Below are positions 19,411 through 31,621 of a DNA stretch of 64,000 bases, one piece after another. The translations under genes and the position numbers were made by a program. The stretch covers positions 4,154,001-4,218,000 of the forward strand of contig JBANAY010000004.1 in the NCBI GenBank assembly GCA_037952775.1, given 5' to 3'. This DNA comes from Clonostachys chloroleuca. Its lineage: Eukaryota > Ascomycota > Sordariomycetes > Hypocreales > Bionectriaceae. Every line of letters starts with the position of its first letter. The stretch's first letter is position 1. Below the pieces are notes generated by a model. That model was not told the DNA's origin. It saw only the letters and a list, made by a program, of their open reading frames with translations, and did not search any database.

Positions 19411-22400
19411 ATGGCGTCTAAATACAAGGACAAGGATGCCGGCATTGCCCTGTCGTTCAGCGGCGTCTGGGTAAGCTGGGCGCATACCATTCTGGCAGCC
19501 AGTACGTCTTACGACCAGCTATGTTTTCTTTTCGCCTGGTTTGCTAACAATCAATACTCTCTAGGCGCATTCATTAGTGCTTTCGTTGTTGGCGTGTCCC
19601 TTCATTACCACAAGATTGTCCAGAATGAGTTCTACGGATACCCGGACGAATGGTTCCCTTCGGTTTCCGCGACCATCGGCGATCGATACCCCGAACGCTC
19701 ATTCTTCATGATCTTCATTGCCATCACTTCTGGTATGTTGTACTTCGGATCTGGTTCCGGCGCTTTTTTGACATCGATTGCGATATCCAGGCCCTCGTTT
19801 TGCGCTCGTTGGATTGTGGTACCTTTTATCTCGAAAACCTGGTCACAAGCTCCCCGGCTTTGTTGCTGCCATGGGTGTCCTCCGCACTCTGACATGCGGA
19901 GGATGGACTTACATTACCTCGACCGACGACCACGACTGGCATGATATTCTCATGATCTCATACATCGTCGCCACTCTCCCTTGGACAACTGGCTGCATTG
20001 CCCTTAGCCCAGCGAACCCAACCGCGATCAAGTACCGCAAGTACCTTGCTGGTACTTTCTTTGGCACTCTTGTCCCTCTCATCTACTTCTTTATTCAGCA
20101 CAAGGTCCACCGCGTTGCTGGTGGTAAGTTTCTTTTCCCCGTACAGCTCAGATATTGTGAATATCGACATGGCTAACCGATTCCAAATAGCATACACCAC
20201 TTATGCATTCTTCGAATGGGCATTGATTGTTCTCGACGTAGCTTTCGATGCCGTAACTGCTCTCGATTTCGGGACTTTTGAGATTTCCATCAAGGACGTC
20301 AAGGGGTCCAGTAAGGGGTATGTGCAATGGCTCCCCAGATAGCTCCCTCGTTAGCCGAATATTGTGACCGAAATAAACTTCTTCTTGATTGGGCCATATT
20401 CTAAGCGTGTAGCAGTGACAACAGTTCCTCGGTCTCCTCCGCCGTACAGGAAAAGGAGTAAGTTAGGTATCCTAATCGCGTATTTACCGGCGTTAACTGG
20501 CTTTCCAGGAAGGAGAAATACGGCACAGGGATTTACTCTGGTCGATTTACCTGGGCGGAGGTGTTTGACACTGCTGCGGATATCTACCATGGGGTAAGGG
20601 TGGCCCCTGCAGCCCTATCAGTAACCAGCGCTGACGGTGTTGCAGTTTGTGTTTTGGACTACTTTGACCAGTCTCGGACTTGTTGTTTGGTGTAAGGCTG
20701 AAGAGAATGCCCCAAAATAATATATATGGTTTTACGCTAACATGATCAGTCTTTCCTCTTTGGTACATGGGTATTTCCGGGTTTGAGGCATTCGTCATGT
20801 CCACCATCTCCCCCCTGTTCTTCGGCATTGGACCCCTGCGATCTGTCTTTATTCATAATCAGCGTGTTATTCACCTTCTCTCCCTGGCCGGCATTGCCTC
20901 TTATCTGGTCACTGATCCGACGAAGCGCCTTTGTACCTTGGGTTTCGGTGTGGCTATGTCTTGTTTGGGTTGGGTTGCAACTTTTGCAGCAGAATCTGCG
21001 CATGATGTTCGCTTTGAGTCTAAGATCCTAGGTCTTATTGTTGGCCTCATCCTGTCTTCCACTGCCAAATTTCTTTGGCACACAAACAACCCGATTTGGC
21101 CCATCATGCACGCTGAGAACGGTGGATGGAACGGCACCGGTCTTGTTCTAGGTGTCCTTGCAGTGCTTCGTTTCACCCGAAAGGCACCTATAACGGGTGG
21201 TTATGTCTCCGACAGTAACCAGCAAAAGGGCTCTGCATTACTCGCTGCTTGTGGCATTGGTGGTCTGTTCTTCGGCCTCCATTCTCTTCTCTCTGATACC
21301 AGCACCATGATCTTGTGGGTGTGGGAGGGGTTCCCTATCCGTGGCCCGTACTTTTCAACACACGGTTGGTTCACCCTCGCCGCCATGTCGGCTGGAATTT
21401 TTGCCGGGCTTCTGCGACCTGGCGAGGCAGGTGGTTGGGTGCATTATCTCATTGGTACTGCCGGAGCTATGACCCTGACTTTCTTTAGCCATTGGGTTGG
21501 CTACTATGGCGCTTTGGCTTTGACTGTCTATCTTACCTCCGTCAGTGTGCCTTTGATCCAGGCTGCGACCAAGAAAAGCCCGGCTATCAGCTTTGGTATC
21601 GGCTTTCTCATTTACAACATTATGGTTCTGTTCCACGTGTGGGTCGTTGCTTATGCCTTTGTTCCTGGTGGACCTCTGGTCCGTGAGCACACTGACTGGG
21701 TCATGATAACTATGATGGCTCTGCTTGGTGTTGGTGTCTACAACTTCAACAACTCTAAGCCCCGCCGCCAGCAGGCCAAGCGTCCATCTGCCTCTCAGCA
21801 TAAGAAGTACTTTGGTGTTGGCACTCTGTTCATCAATATCGTCTTTCTGTGTGGTGCGTTCATGCGTTTCCCCACGAACGACTATAAACCTTACCATCCC
21901 GAGGACCGAGTCCTTACTGCTGGTATTTGGACCATTCACTTCTCCGTTGATAATGACATGTGGTCTTCCGAGTACCGCATGCGTGATCTGATTAAGGAGG
22001 CCGAACTTGACGTTGTTGGACTGCTAGAGACAGACCAGCAGCGCATCATCATGGGCAACCGAGACAGCTCTCAGTTCCTTGCTGAGGATCTCGGCATGTA
22101 TGTCGACTATGGTCCGGGCCCTAACAAGCACACATGGGGCGCCGTCCTACTCTCCAAGTTCCCTATCGTCGAGTCCAAACACCACCTCTTGCCCAGCCCA
22201 GTAGGCGAACTTGCCCCAGCCATCCACGCTACCCTTGATGTCTACGGCCAACTGGTCGACGTTTTCGTCTTCCACTCTGGCCAAGAGGAGGACCCTGAGG
22301 ATCGCCGCCTTCAGTCCCTCTACCTGGCCGACCTCATGGGTTCATCCCCGCGTCCTTCTATCCTTCTAAGTTACCTCGTTACCAAGCCTCTCGAGGGCAA

Positions 22401-22743
22401 CTACAACACCTACGTCAGCGACAAGTCGGGCATGCACGACGTCGACCCGACAGACTGGGACCGCTGGTGCGAATACATCCTGTTCAAGGGTCTCAAGCGT
22501 GTGGGTTACGCCCGCCTGAGCCGCAGCACCATCACCGACACGGAGCTGCAGGTCGCCAAGTTCGTGATCCCACAGAATGACGTCGAGATCGCGCAGCAGA
22601 AGAGCCTCAGTGCGGAGGAGAGAAACCGCCGCGTCGAGGAGCGCGAGGTACCCGAGGGATGGAAGTTCCCTGCCAGATTCAGGGGCGAGGGTGTTCGAGG
22701 CCATAGATATCACGTCTTTAACGAGCCTAGATACTACAATTAG
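19411..22743 (+). CDS. cwh43: Cwh43, GPI-anchor lipid remodelling protein
   Basis: Cwh43 is a multi-pass ER membrane protein that introduces ceramide into GPI anchors and supports cell-wall integrity. Predicted exons are 19411-19501, 19565-19732, 19791-20123, 20191-20317, 20509-20593, 20646-20691 and 20750-22743, with all phases consistent, giving 947 residues. The N-terminal third is the Frag1/DRAM/Sfk1 (PGAP2-like) region (QNEFYGYPDEWFPSVSATIG, GDRYPERSFF). The middle is a series of hydrophobic helices. The last 300 residues are an endonuclease/exonuclease/phosphatase-like domain (GIWTIHFSVDND, LLETDQQRIIMGNRD, GAVLLSKFPI, DVFVFHSGQEED). The fourth intron (20318-20508, 191 nt) is the least certain; a small extra exon in it cannot be excluded. 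ATG 19411 starts MASKYKDKDAG. Fused PGAP2-like plus PGAP2IP-like halves are normal for fungal Cwh43. Confidence 0.9.
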
Positions 22744-23121
22744 AGGTCTAGATGACGAATATATGCATCGGACGTTTGTAAGAGGTGGATGCGAGATGAG
22801 GGTTTGGCGATGAGTTTCTATATGTAAATACCTATCAGGGTTGCAACGTAATTCATATAGTGGTAATACATGAATCTTTTTGTTCGAGTTTGAACGGATG
22901 ACTTACTGTGCATGTGGTCGTACATTGGGACGAGGTGGCTGCATGCACGCCTTGCTATTGATTTGCGGATCTCCTCTTCAGCTCCAGCTGTCAGCTACCC
23001 CGCCGAAAACGCCTTGCTCAGTGCCTAATTTCATCTGCCTTATCACAATTTTCTTACGAGTCATCGTTATCTAGATGCCATTTCTGTTAATATGCAAGAC
23101 AGGTATATTTGACACCCGAAG
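22744..23121. other. Intergenic between cwh43 and the STAND gene
   Basis: About 380 bp holding the 3' UTR of cwh43 and the promoter of the next gene. No recognisable motif is seen. Confidence 0.5.
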
Positions 23122-26100
23122 ATGGCGAACAAGTACACAATCGGTTGGATATGTGCCGTTGTAACGGAATATGTTGCGGCTCGAGCTCTTTTGGATCAGA
23201 TTCACGACGGACCGGACACTCAAGCCCCAAACGACAACAATACCTACACCTTAGGAGAGATGGGAAACCACAATGTTGTCGTCGCCGTACTACCAGACGG
23301 AGAGTATGGAACATCTTCTGCCGCCAGCGTTGTTAAAGACATGCTTCGCACTTTTACGAACATTAGAATCGCCTTGATGGTGGGCATCGGTGGCGGCGCC
23401 CCGAGCGCAGCAAATGACATCCGTCTTGGTGATATAGTTGTCAGCTCCCCTAGGAATGGGATTGGTGGTGTAGTCCAATACGACTTTGGGAAGTCGATCC
23501 AAGACCAAGGCTTTTGTCGAACAGGCATCTTGAACCAACCTCCTGCCCTAGTACGAACGGCAGTTACCGCGCTCAGAGCAGAGCATATCAGCGACGGTCA
23601 CAATCTTCAGGACGTTGTTGGCTCAGTGCTCGAGAAGAAGCCAAGACTTAGAAATTCATACGCCCGACCCGACCCAGCTCTTGACATACTATATCGTCCT
23701 GCATATCTTCATCATGACGGAACATGCTGTATAGTGGATGATGCCAATGACGAATCCAAGGTCATCGTAAGGCAGCCTAGAAACGATGACGACGATACTT
23801 TGGTTATCCACTACGGGCTTATAGCTTCAGGCAATGCATTGATGAAGGATGCTTCAATCAGAGATAAACTCGCGGCAGAGATTGGTGTTCTGTGCTTCGA
23901 AATGGAAGCAGCAGGACTGATGAACCAGTGCCCATTCCTTGTTGTTCGAGGTATATGCGACTACTCTGACACACACAAGAACAAATCGTGGCAGGGCTAC
24001 GCGGCAATGGCGGCGGCGGCATACGCAAGAGCATTGTTATATCGTATACCCGCCAGCAAGGTAGATCGTGAAAGCAGAATCGCAGAGATGGGTTAGACCC
24101 CCTGATATTTTCTTAAAGCTATGCTTTGCTAATTAAGATAGTACTGGAATATGTCTCCAGAACCGAAAAGGATATACAGAAACTGACAGCTACTGCGCAT
24201 CGAAAAGAAGTTGAAGATATCCTTGAATGGCTAACACCGATTAACTACGGGCCACTCCAGAGCGATATCATCAGACTTCGACAACCCGGAACTGGCCAGT
24301 GGTTTCTTGATACCGATGAGTACCGGATATGGGCGAGCGGCAACGGCCGCACATTGTATTGTCCAGGCATCCCTGGAGCAGGAAAGACAATGATTGCCTC
24401 CATAGTAGTTGACGATATTCTGCGTATATGCCGGGATGATCCTACGCTGGGCGTTGCCTTCATATTCTGCAACTTTCAGCGCAACGAGCAACAAACAACG
24501 GAGATGCTACTATGTAGTCTCCTCAAACAGCTGGCGAGTTTGCTTCCCACCCCTCCCAAGCAGTTAGATGAGCTTTACCAAACCCATCGAAAATCGAGGA
24601 CAAGGCCCTCAGCGCTAGAGCTATCCGAACTGGTCCAGATTGTACTAGGAGCTTTTTCTCGTACCTTTGTCATTGTTGACGCTTTGGATGAATGCCAAAA
24701 TTCTGATCTCTCTCGTGATCGATTTCTCGATGCAATCTTTAACATGCAGGCCTCGAAAGGTGTCAATATTTTCTTGACATCTCGCATTATTCCAGACATC
24801 GAAAAGGGTTTATGTGAAGGTAGAGGCGATTTAAGGCTAGAGATTGTCGCTGAACAAAACGACATGCGAAAATATATACGTGGGCGCATACCAGAAATGC
24901 CGCAATTCATGATAAGCGAGCCGAACCTACGGGACGAAGTTATAACGGGGATTTCTTCGTCTGTCAAGGGAATGTACGCTCTGATATAAACTTGCTTTCT
25001 TCCAACATTGGCTTATTTTGGCTAGGTTCCTTCTCGCAAAACTTCAGCTTGATTCGCTCAAGGAGATGGTATCGATTAGAGACGTCCGCTCGTCCATAAA
25101 ACGCATATCTCAGAATAGACCAGGACTTTATAACGGTGCATACAAGGTCGCTCTGCAGAGGATCGAAAGCCAGTCTCCTCAGATGTCAGATTTGGCAAAG
25201 CGAGTCATTTTATGGATCACGCACTCGCGAAGACAACTTTCAGAGACTGAGATACGATATGCCCTATCAGTTAGGCCAGACAGTCATTCATTTAACAAAG
25301 ATGACCTAGTGCAGATCGATTTTGTCTCCGTTTGCGCCGGGTTGGTGGTAGTAGATGTGAACAGTAGCGTTATACGTCTTGTTCATTCCACCGCCCATAA
25401 ATTTTTCAAACGAGTGGCAGCAAGCCACTTCAGCCAAGGGCACAACATTCTTGCGGATGCATGCATTACATACCTCTCATATAAGGACTTTGAGGATGGA
25501 TTATCGCCTGACAACGCCAGCTATCAGACGTGGTTACAGTCAAACCCACTATATAAATACGCTGCGACAAAATGGGGGTCTCACGTTCTGCTATCAGAGG
25601 ACGAGACCCGGAAAGCACTTAGCTCTACTGAAGAGAGGGCATTACGGTTCCTTAGAAATCAGAAACTGGTTGAATCTGCCGGCCACACTCTCATGATGCA
25701 CACTTATTCAAATTTAGATGAATATGCACAATTGATTAATGCACCCGCTAGGCCGAGCGCATTACACATCGCGGCATATTTCGGGCTTGAGAAGCTGCTA
25801 TCTGAACTATTTAAAGGCTTTATAACTCAGAAAATAAATGCCGATGGCGAGACACGAATTATCAAGCCAGGTCTGGTTTACAGACCCCAACCTTTGGAAG
25901 TTATTGATCAACTTGGCCGAACGCCGCTCTTCTGGGCATCCATGGCGCATGAAGAAGGCGCCATGCGACTTCTTGCCGGACTAGGGGCATCACTGGAAGC
26001 TGCCGATAAAGATGGCTTCACTCCGCTCATTTATGCAACGGTAATGCAAAGCCGTGATGCTATAAGGCTTCTTATTGAACTAGGGGCCTCAGTAGAAGCT

Positions 26101-26706
26101 GTTGATAAAGATGGCCTTACTCCGCTCATTTATGCAACGCTATATCGAAGCCTTGATATTATAAGGCTTCTTGTTGAACTAGGGGCCTCAGTAGAGGCTG
26201 CTGATAAAGATGGCTGCACTCCGCTCATATTTGCAACGGTAAAACAAAGCCGTGATGCTATAAGGCTTCTTATTGAACTAGGGGCCTCAGTAGAAGCTGT
26301 TGATAAAGATGGCCTTACTCCGCTCATTTATGCAACGCTATATCGAAGCCTTGATGCTATAAGGCTTCTTGTTGAACTAGGGGCCTCAGTAGAGGCTGCT
26401 GATAAAGATGGCTACACTCCGCTCATATTTGCAACGCTAAAACAAAGCCATGATGCTATAAGGCTTCTCGTGGAGCTCGGGGCCTCAATTGATGCTCCTG
26501 GGGAGCACGGCAGAACAGCCCTTCATTACGCAGTAAATACAGGTCAAGAAACTACAATACAGTTTTTTGTTGACCAAGGTGCTTCAATTGACATTCACGA
26601 TAACAACGGAGATACTCCAATTAGCTTTGCAATGGACATGAACAACAAGGCTATTTTGCACCTTCTCACTAGCTCCGGTCCTTCAGTCAAATCTGGTAAT
26701 CAATGA
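23122..26706 (+). CDS. STAND/NLR-like receptor: PNP (nucleoside phosphorylase-like) - NACHT - ankyrin repeats
   Basis: Predicted exons are 23122-24091, 24142-24973 and 25026-26706 (introns of 50 and 52 nt), giving 1,160 residues. Residues 1 to about 310 form a PNP_UDP-type domain with VGIGGGAP, LGDIVVSSP, CFEMEAAGLM and VRGICDYSD. A linker leads to a NACHT domain with Walker A GIPGAGKT (about 399-406) and a Walker B-like segment FVIVDALDEC. A helical region follows, then ankyrin repeats from about residue 880 to 1140. Fungal genes of this design are implicated in non-self recognition and programmed cell death. PNP-like effector domains in NLR-type proteins are related to nucleotide-degrading immune effectors of bacteria. 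Activity here is an inference. The central repeats are almost identical at DNA level (see the repeat entry). No stop or frameshift breaks the gene. Confidence 0.87.
26002..26496 (+). repeat. Near-identical 99-bp ankyrin repeats in a 198-bp higher-order unit
   Basis: Five consecutive 33-codon ankyrin units lie inside the STAND gene. Units alternate in type, so the larger period is 198 bp. The copy beginning 26101 and the copy beginning 26299 differ at only about five positions over their first 155 bp and diverge after that. Silent positions match as well, which points to recent duplication or gene conversion rather than protein-level constraint. Confidence 0.9.
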
Positions 26707-27723
26707 TAATCTTGATATAGTGATTCTAGGGTATTTACCTTGAATGCCAAGAGGTCTGAGAACCGCGCACACCAAGTTGGTGGCGAGGCCTAAATTGAAC
26801 AATTCTACAAGCGCGTAGCTAACTAATCGTGCTTTCTCATACTGGTAAGGCTTGAAAGTAGGACAATTCATTCCCACGGGAAAGTTAGATGAAGCTCCTT
26901 GCCACTGGCTTGGTCGTGCAGTAGGCGCGCTACATACTGAGGGGAAACACCTCAAAAAAGTTTCTACTGTGTTGGTTGAGATAACGCCGGCATACTAGCT
27001 CCATCTCGGCATTCTCGATTCGAGTCCTCTTGTTTTTGTTGCTGCAATTGAGCCATATAATTACAATGCATCGAGGCTGATTCGTCACCAAAGAATTGGA
27101 ACCAACCCACTCGATTCCGCCATCCGTTGAATTCCTCTTTCCGCGCCCGCCCCTGGCCATGCAAGATCCATGACCCCCCACGAGAGCATCGGAGAGATGT
27201 AGATTTTGATGGGATCGGAAAGCGACGAGATCTGGATCATGGAATATGATTCGCCAGCCTTGATTCTCCGCGCGGAGTAAGCGGAGAGAAATGGGGCCTC
27301 TTACCCCGGATCTAACCGCATTTACCCCAGAAGCACCGGCCTGTAGTGGATCCTTTTGCTTCTTTGCCGTGCGAAACCGATATCTCCAGGCCTAACGGCT
27401 CTATATCGCGGAGTAGAGCAGTGTGAGATTACTGTTGTGGCACGTCACGTTGCTCGTTTAACCTCAGACGGGGAAACTTTGAGCTAGGAGTGGATGTAAA
27501 TGAGGATGACGCCTTGGGAAGCACTTAAGGGATGGGAGCGGCTGACATTTTAATTCTGTTCTGTTCCTGTCCCTCCTCTCTTTATCTTATTACGCCTTTC
27601 TCACCCTTTCGTACACCCATAAATCATTGGCAATCACATACAGGTGGCTGCTTTGCCTTCTGGCCATCCTCTGGTCTGATCTGTAATTTATTGGGCTTCA
27701 TATCTACGCCATCGTTATTTCCA
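26707..27723. other. Intergenic between STAND gene and P450
   Basis: About 1 kb. I find no supportable gene. The part just before the P450 is pyrimidine-rich (27560-27620) as in fungal core promoters. Confidence 0.5.
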
Positions 27724-29503
27724 ATGGCACTTCATGTCCTCTCCCTGCTGGGAGTCGTGCTTGGTGCAGGAGTCGTTTACGTATGGAAATGCCGAGCTGC
27801 TTTACCTCCATGTACAAATCTCGGAAACTAACACAGAGGGATAGTCTCTTACCCTCGCCATCTACAGGATATTCTTCCACCCTCTCTCCAAATACCCTGG
27901 CCCACTGATTGCCAAACTCACGGATGGATATCAGCTCTACCACGCATACCGGGGAGACCGGCATCTTGAATTCTGGCGCCTACATGAGAAATACGGCCCC
28001 ATTGTGCGCTTTGGCCCCAATTCCATAACTTTCAAATCCAATACCGCCCTCAAGGACATCTATGGATTCAAGTCAAACGTCCGCAAGGCTGAGTTCTACA
28101 ATGCCTTTGCCCATCCCGTTGCGAACACGCACAACACACGGGACAAGGCGGTGCATTCCCGCAAGCGCCGGGTCATGAGCCAGGCGTTCAGTGACAGTGC
28201 CATGAAGGGCATGGAGAGGTTTATCCTCGCCAACATCAGAGCCTTTTGCGAGCAGGTTGGCTCCCTCAGCGATGCGAGTGCTGATAGCAAAGGATGGACC
28301 GTCCCCAGAAACATGAGCCACTGGTGCAACTATCTGGCCATGGATATCCTTGGTGACTTGTGCTACGGAAAGGCGTTCCACATGGTCGAGAGTCCTGTTA
28401 ACCGGTTTGCGCTGGACTTGGTCGAAGCTGCTACTACACGCCATTTGATTGTAAGTCAAATATTGATTAAGTGAGCGGAGAAAAGCAAAGACTGATGCGG
28501 ATCTTGATAGTGTGGAACGATGCCAATCATCAATACTCTTAAGATTGACAGGTTCCTGTTCCCCCACATTGCCGCTGGGCGTGCCAAGTACATGGCCTAC
28601 AGCAAAAGTCAACTCACGGAACGAACTAAGATGGGAGAGGATTCGGATCGAAGGGACTTCTTCTATTACCTCCTCAAGGCTCGTGACCCCGAAACCGGCC
28701 AAGGCTTCAGCACACCTGAGCTCTGGGCCGAGTCGAATCTTCTGTAAGTCATCCCAGAGAGCAAACCCCTAAACTCGCTTTTTTTTTCACATGATTTTGG
28801 CTGACCATCTCCCTTTAGTATTATCGCAGGATCAGACACAACCTCTACTGCTATGGCCGCTACCCTGTTCTATCTTGTCCGCAACGAGCATGCACTTCGC
28901 AAGGTCGTCGAGGAGGTCCGTAGCAAGTTCAATGATGTCGAGGAAATTGTCCAGGGCCAGGCCCTTACCTCTTGCACCTACCTCCGAGCCTGCATCGACG
29001 AGGCCATGCGTCTCTCCCCCTCCGTCGGTGGCATCGTCCCTCGCGAAGTCCTCCCTGGCGGCATCACCATTGACGGCCATGTCATCCCAGAGGGCGTCGT
29101 CGTCGGTGTCCCCCACTACACAATCCACCACAATGCTGACTACTACCCCTCGCCCTTCCGCTTCAACCCAGAGCGCTGGATCATCGGTGCCAACAGTGTC
29201 GTAGACGGAGTCAAGACGACGGAGGCTGATGTCCAACGGGCCCAGAGCGCGTTCTGCCCCTTCAGCGTTGGTCCCCGTGGCTGCATTGGCAAGGGCCTTG
29301 CGTACCATGAGATGACGACTACTCTGGCGAGAACTATCTACTCATTCGACATTAGAAAGGCCGTTGGGGTGAAGGATCCTGGCGAAGGAAGCCCTAGACT
29401 AGAGTACGGAAGGCATCGTGAGTCTGAATATCAGCTTGTCGATATTTTTACAAGTGGTAAGAATGGGCCCATGGTGGAGTTTAGGAAAGCTGAAAAGGCG
29501 TGA
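27724..29503 (+). CDS. Cytochrome P450 monooxygenase
   Basis: This is a microsomal haem-thiolate monooxygenase. Predicted exons are 27724-27780, 27845-28450, 28511-28743 and 28819-29503, giving 526 residues. A hydrophobic N-terminal anchor (MALHVLSLLGVVLGAGVVY) leads into YRIFFHPLSKYPGP, the usual fungal P450 proline-rich hinge. The I-helix oxygen-binding motif AGSDTTS is at about 302-308. The K-helix ExxR is E360-R363 (EAMR). PERW is at about 416-419. The haem-binding loop FCPFSVGPRGC has its Cys ligand at about 454. All signature residues are present, so it should be functional. The first intron was chosen because it restores the hinge in frame. The substrate cannot be told. No backbone synthase gene is adjacent, so a secondary-metabolite cluster is not supported. 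Confidence 0.9.
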
Positions 29504-30251
29504 AGAGAAGTGATTAAGACTGGACAATTTGCTGGAATAGGCATCGGGAAAATTGCCGATTGGTGTGGGAGATATTAGTAGCGTATATCTTTGTACATAT
29601 TCATGAGATGGCACCCGAATTTGAATGCGTACATGATTACGATACCAGTCACAGTTTCGGAATGATACAGCCCGGGTCTCAAGAGTCCGCCACAACTCAG
29701 TGACAGCCGAACTAATCAAGTGTCCCGCTCTCAAGCGTGCGGCTCGTGATACATCGACAGCAGACCCGATGTGAAAACGCGGGGTCGGGGTAAAAGCAAC
29801 CGTGTGATGACCCGACCCCCGCGTTCCCCTTGAACGGTGACGCAACGGTTGATCTTCATCTTCCCGTAAGAGTGGATCTTGAGGTTCCGGCTAAGTTCTG
29901 GTGAAGGCAGATCCAGCTCGCGGATTGTTGCGCTTAATTGAAGGGCATGTCATTGGGGTGTCACAAGCCGAGGAGGTTCCATTGACGCCTATAATCTCCT
30001 GACTCTATTCTCGGCTCCAGCACGTTCCAATTGTTCTCATTGGGTAGGCAGTCTAGCTGAAGGTGATATCCGTAGCGTAGGAAGGTGGATAGTAATTATG
30101 CTCGGCAGAGAGGGGAAAGGATGAGTTCAAGACGAACACCGATGATTGCCACGAGGAGATGGGTATAAAATGCTGAGACGGCCTGCTAGAGGAGCGAAGC
30201 AGCAGCGACCAAGAGGAAAGACGGATCCCATCTGTCAATAGACAACTCGCT
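29504..30251. other. Intergenic between P450 and GH5
   Basis: About 750 bp holding the P450 3' UTR and the GH5 promoter. TATAAA-like sequence (GTATAAAATG) lies at about 30163-30172, some 80 bp before the GH5 start. Confidence 0.45.
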
Positions 30252-31621
30252 ATGTTTCTTCTTAATTCTCCCGCGGCGCTGGCCGCATTGTTTGCCAGCG
30301 TGGTCACTGCTTTCCCCAACTTGCCTTTTGTTGTGGATGGCCCTAAGATGGTTGACACGACGGGAGCTTCCGTCAAATTCGCTGGAACAAACTGGCCAGG
30401 TCACGGAGAAGTTATGATCCCCGAAGGATTGCAGTACCAATCTATCGAGAAAATTGTTTCCGACATCAAGAGCCTTGGAATGAACGCCGTTCGTCTGACC
30501 TATGCCATTGAAATGATTGACCAGATCTATGCCAATGACGGACAAGACATTGATATTAAAACAGCATTCACTGCTGGTCTGGGCGCAACTAATGGGACTG
30601 TGGCGCTGAACAGCGTACTGGCAAATAACCCGCAGTTTACGGAGAGCACAACGAGACTTGAGGTTAGTTTTGTTTGTTGAAGAATTCTAGGAAGTCATTT
30701 TGCTAACTGATATGCCGATATATTAGGTCTATGACGCTGTTACAAAGGAGCTTGCCAAGAACGAGATTTATATCAATCTTGACAACCACATGTCCAGCGG
30801 CAAATGGTGTTGTTCTGGGGACGATGGCAACACTTGGTGGGGAGACACATATTTTGATGCAGACAACTGGGTTCGAGGGCTTTCCTACATGGCTAATCAT
30901 GTTAGTACAATCTATTCCACTTACAATGTCTCTTTTGCACTAACACAACTTCCAGGGGTTATCTTGGAGCAACTTGGCATCCATGTCCCTTCGCAACGAA
31001 TTCCGGCAGCCAACAAACAATGAAGCTGTAAAGGCCACGTACAACTGGGAGACTTGGTACAAGTATATTCGTGAGGGCGCAGCCGCCGTTCATGCAGCTA
31101 ACCCAGACGTCCTGGTCATCCTTTCTGGTCTGAACTACGACACCACTATGCAGCCTGTTGTCAGGGGCCAAGCTCTCTCCCCTGGAACTGGCACGTTCAG
31201 CTTTGATGATTTTGCCGGGTTCAAGAATAAGCTGGTCATTGAGCTTCACAACTACGACAGAAGTGCATCGTCTTGCTCTGCTCTCCAAGGCTCACTATAC
31301 AACGGCGGAGCGCAGGCTATGAACCCTGACGAGGCAAGCACCGTGAACGTCTTCCCGGTCTTGGTGACTGAGTTTGGGTTCCCACAGGATGGAAGCTCTT
31401 GGCAAACTGTCTATGTGACGTGCTTGGCCGAGTGGATGCCCAACAACACGGCCGGGTGGTTCCAGTGGGTTGTGGTCGGCAGCTATATGATCCGATCGGG
31501 CGTGCAGGACTATGACGAATCTTGGGGACTGTACAACCATGACTGGTCGGCGTGGAGGGATAGTGCGTACATCAACAACGTGCTTATCCCATCTGTGGAA
31601 GCAACGGTTGGAGGTGCGTAA
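30252..31621 (+). CDS. Secreted glycoside hydrolase family 5 enzyme (cellulase-like)
   Basis: This is a retaining beta-glycosidase of the GH5 (clan A) type. Predicted exons are 30252-30662, 30727-30900 and 30956-31621, all in phase 0, giving 416 residues. A signal peptide is evident (MFLLNSPAALAALFASVVTA, likely cut before FPNLP). The acid/base glutamate sits in SLRNEFRQP (about E210) and the nucleophile in LVTEFGFPQ (about E334). YINLDNHMSSGKWCC and the ELHNYDRS segment fit the substrate-binding strands of the barrel. The subfamily and substrate (beta-1,4-glucan, mannan or other) cannot be fixed by eye. No carbohydrate-binding module is present. It sits in the accessory block with the P450 and STAND genes. 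Confidence 0.87.

Noticed and set aside
27724..31621. Secondary-metabolite gene cluster
   Set aside because: Only one P450 and a GH5 enzyme are present; no backbone synthase, transporter or cluster regulator is adjacent.
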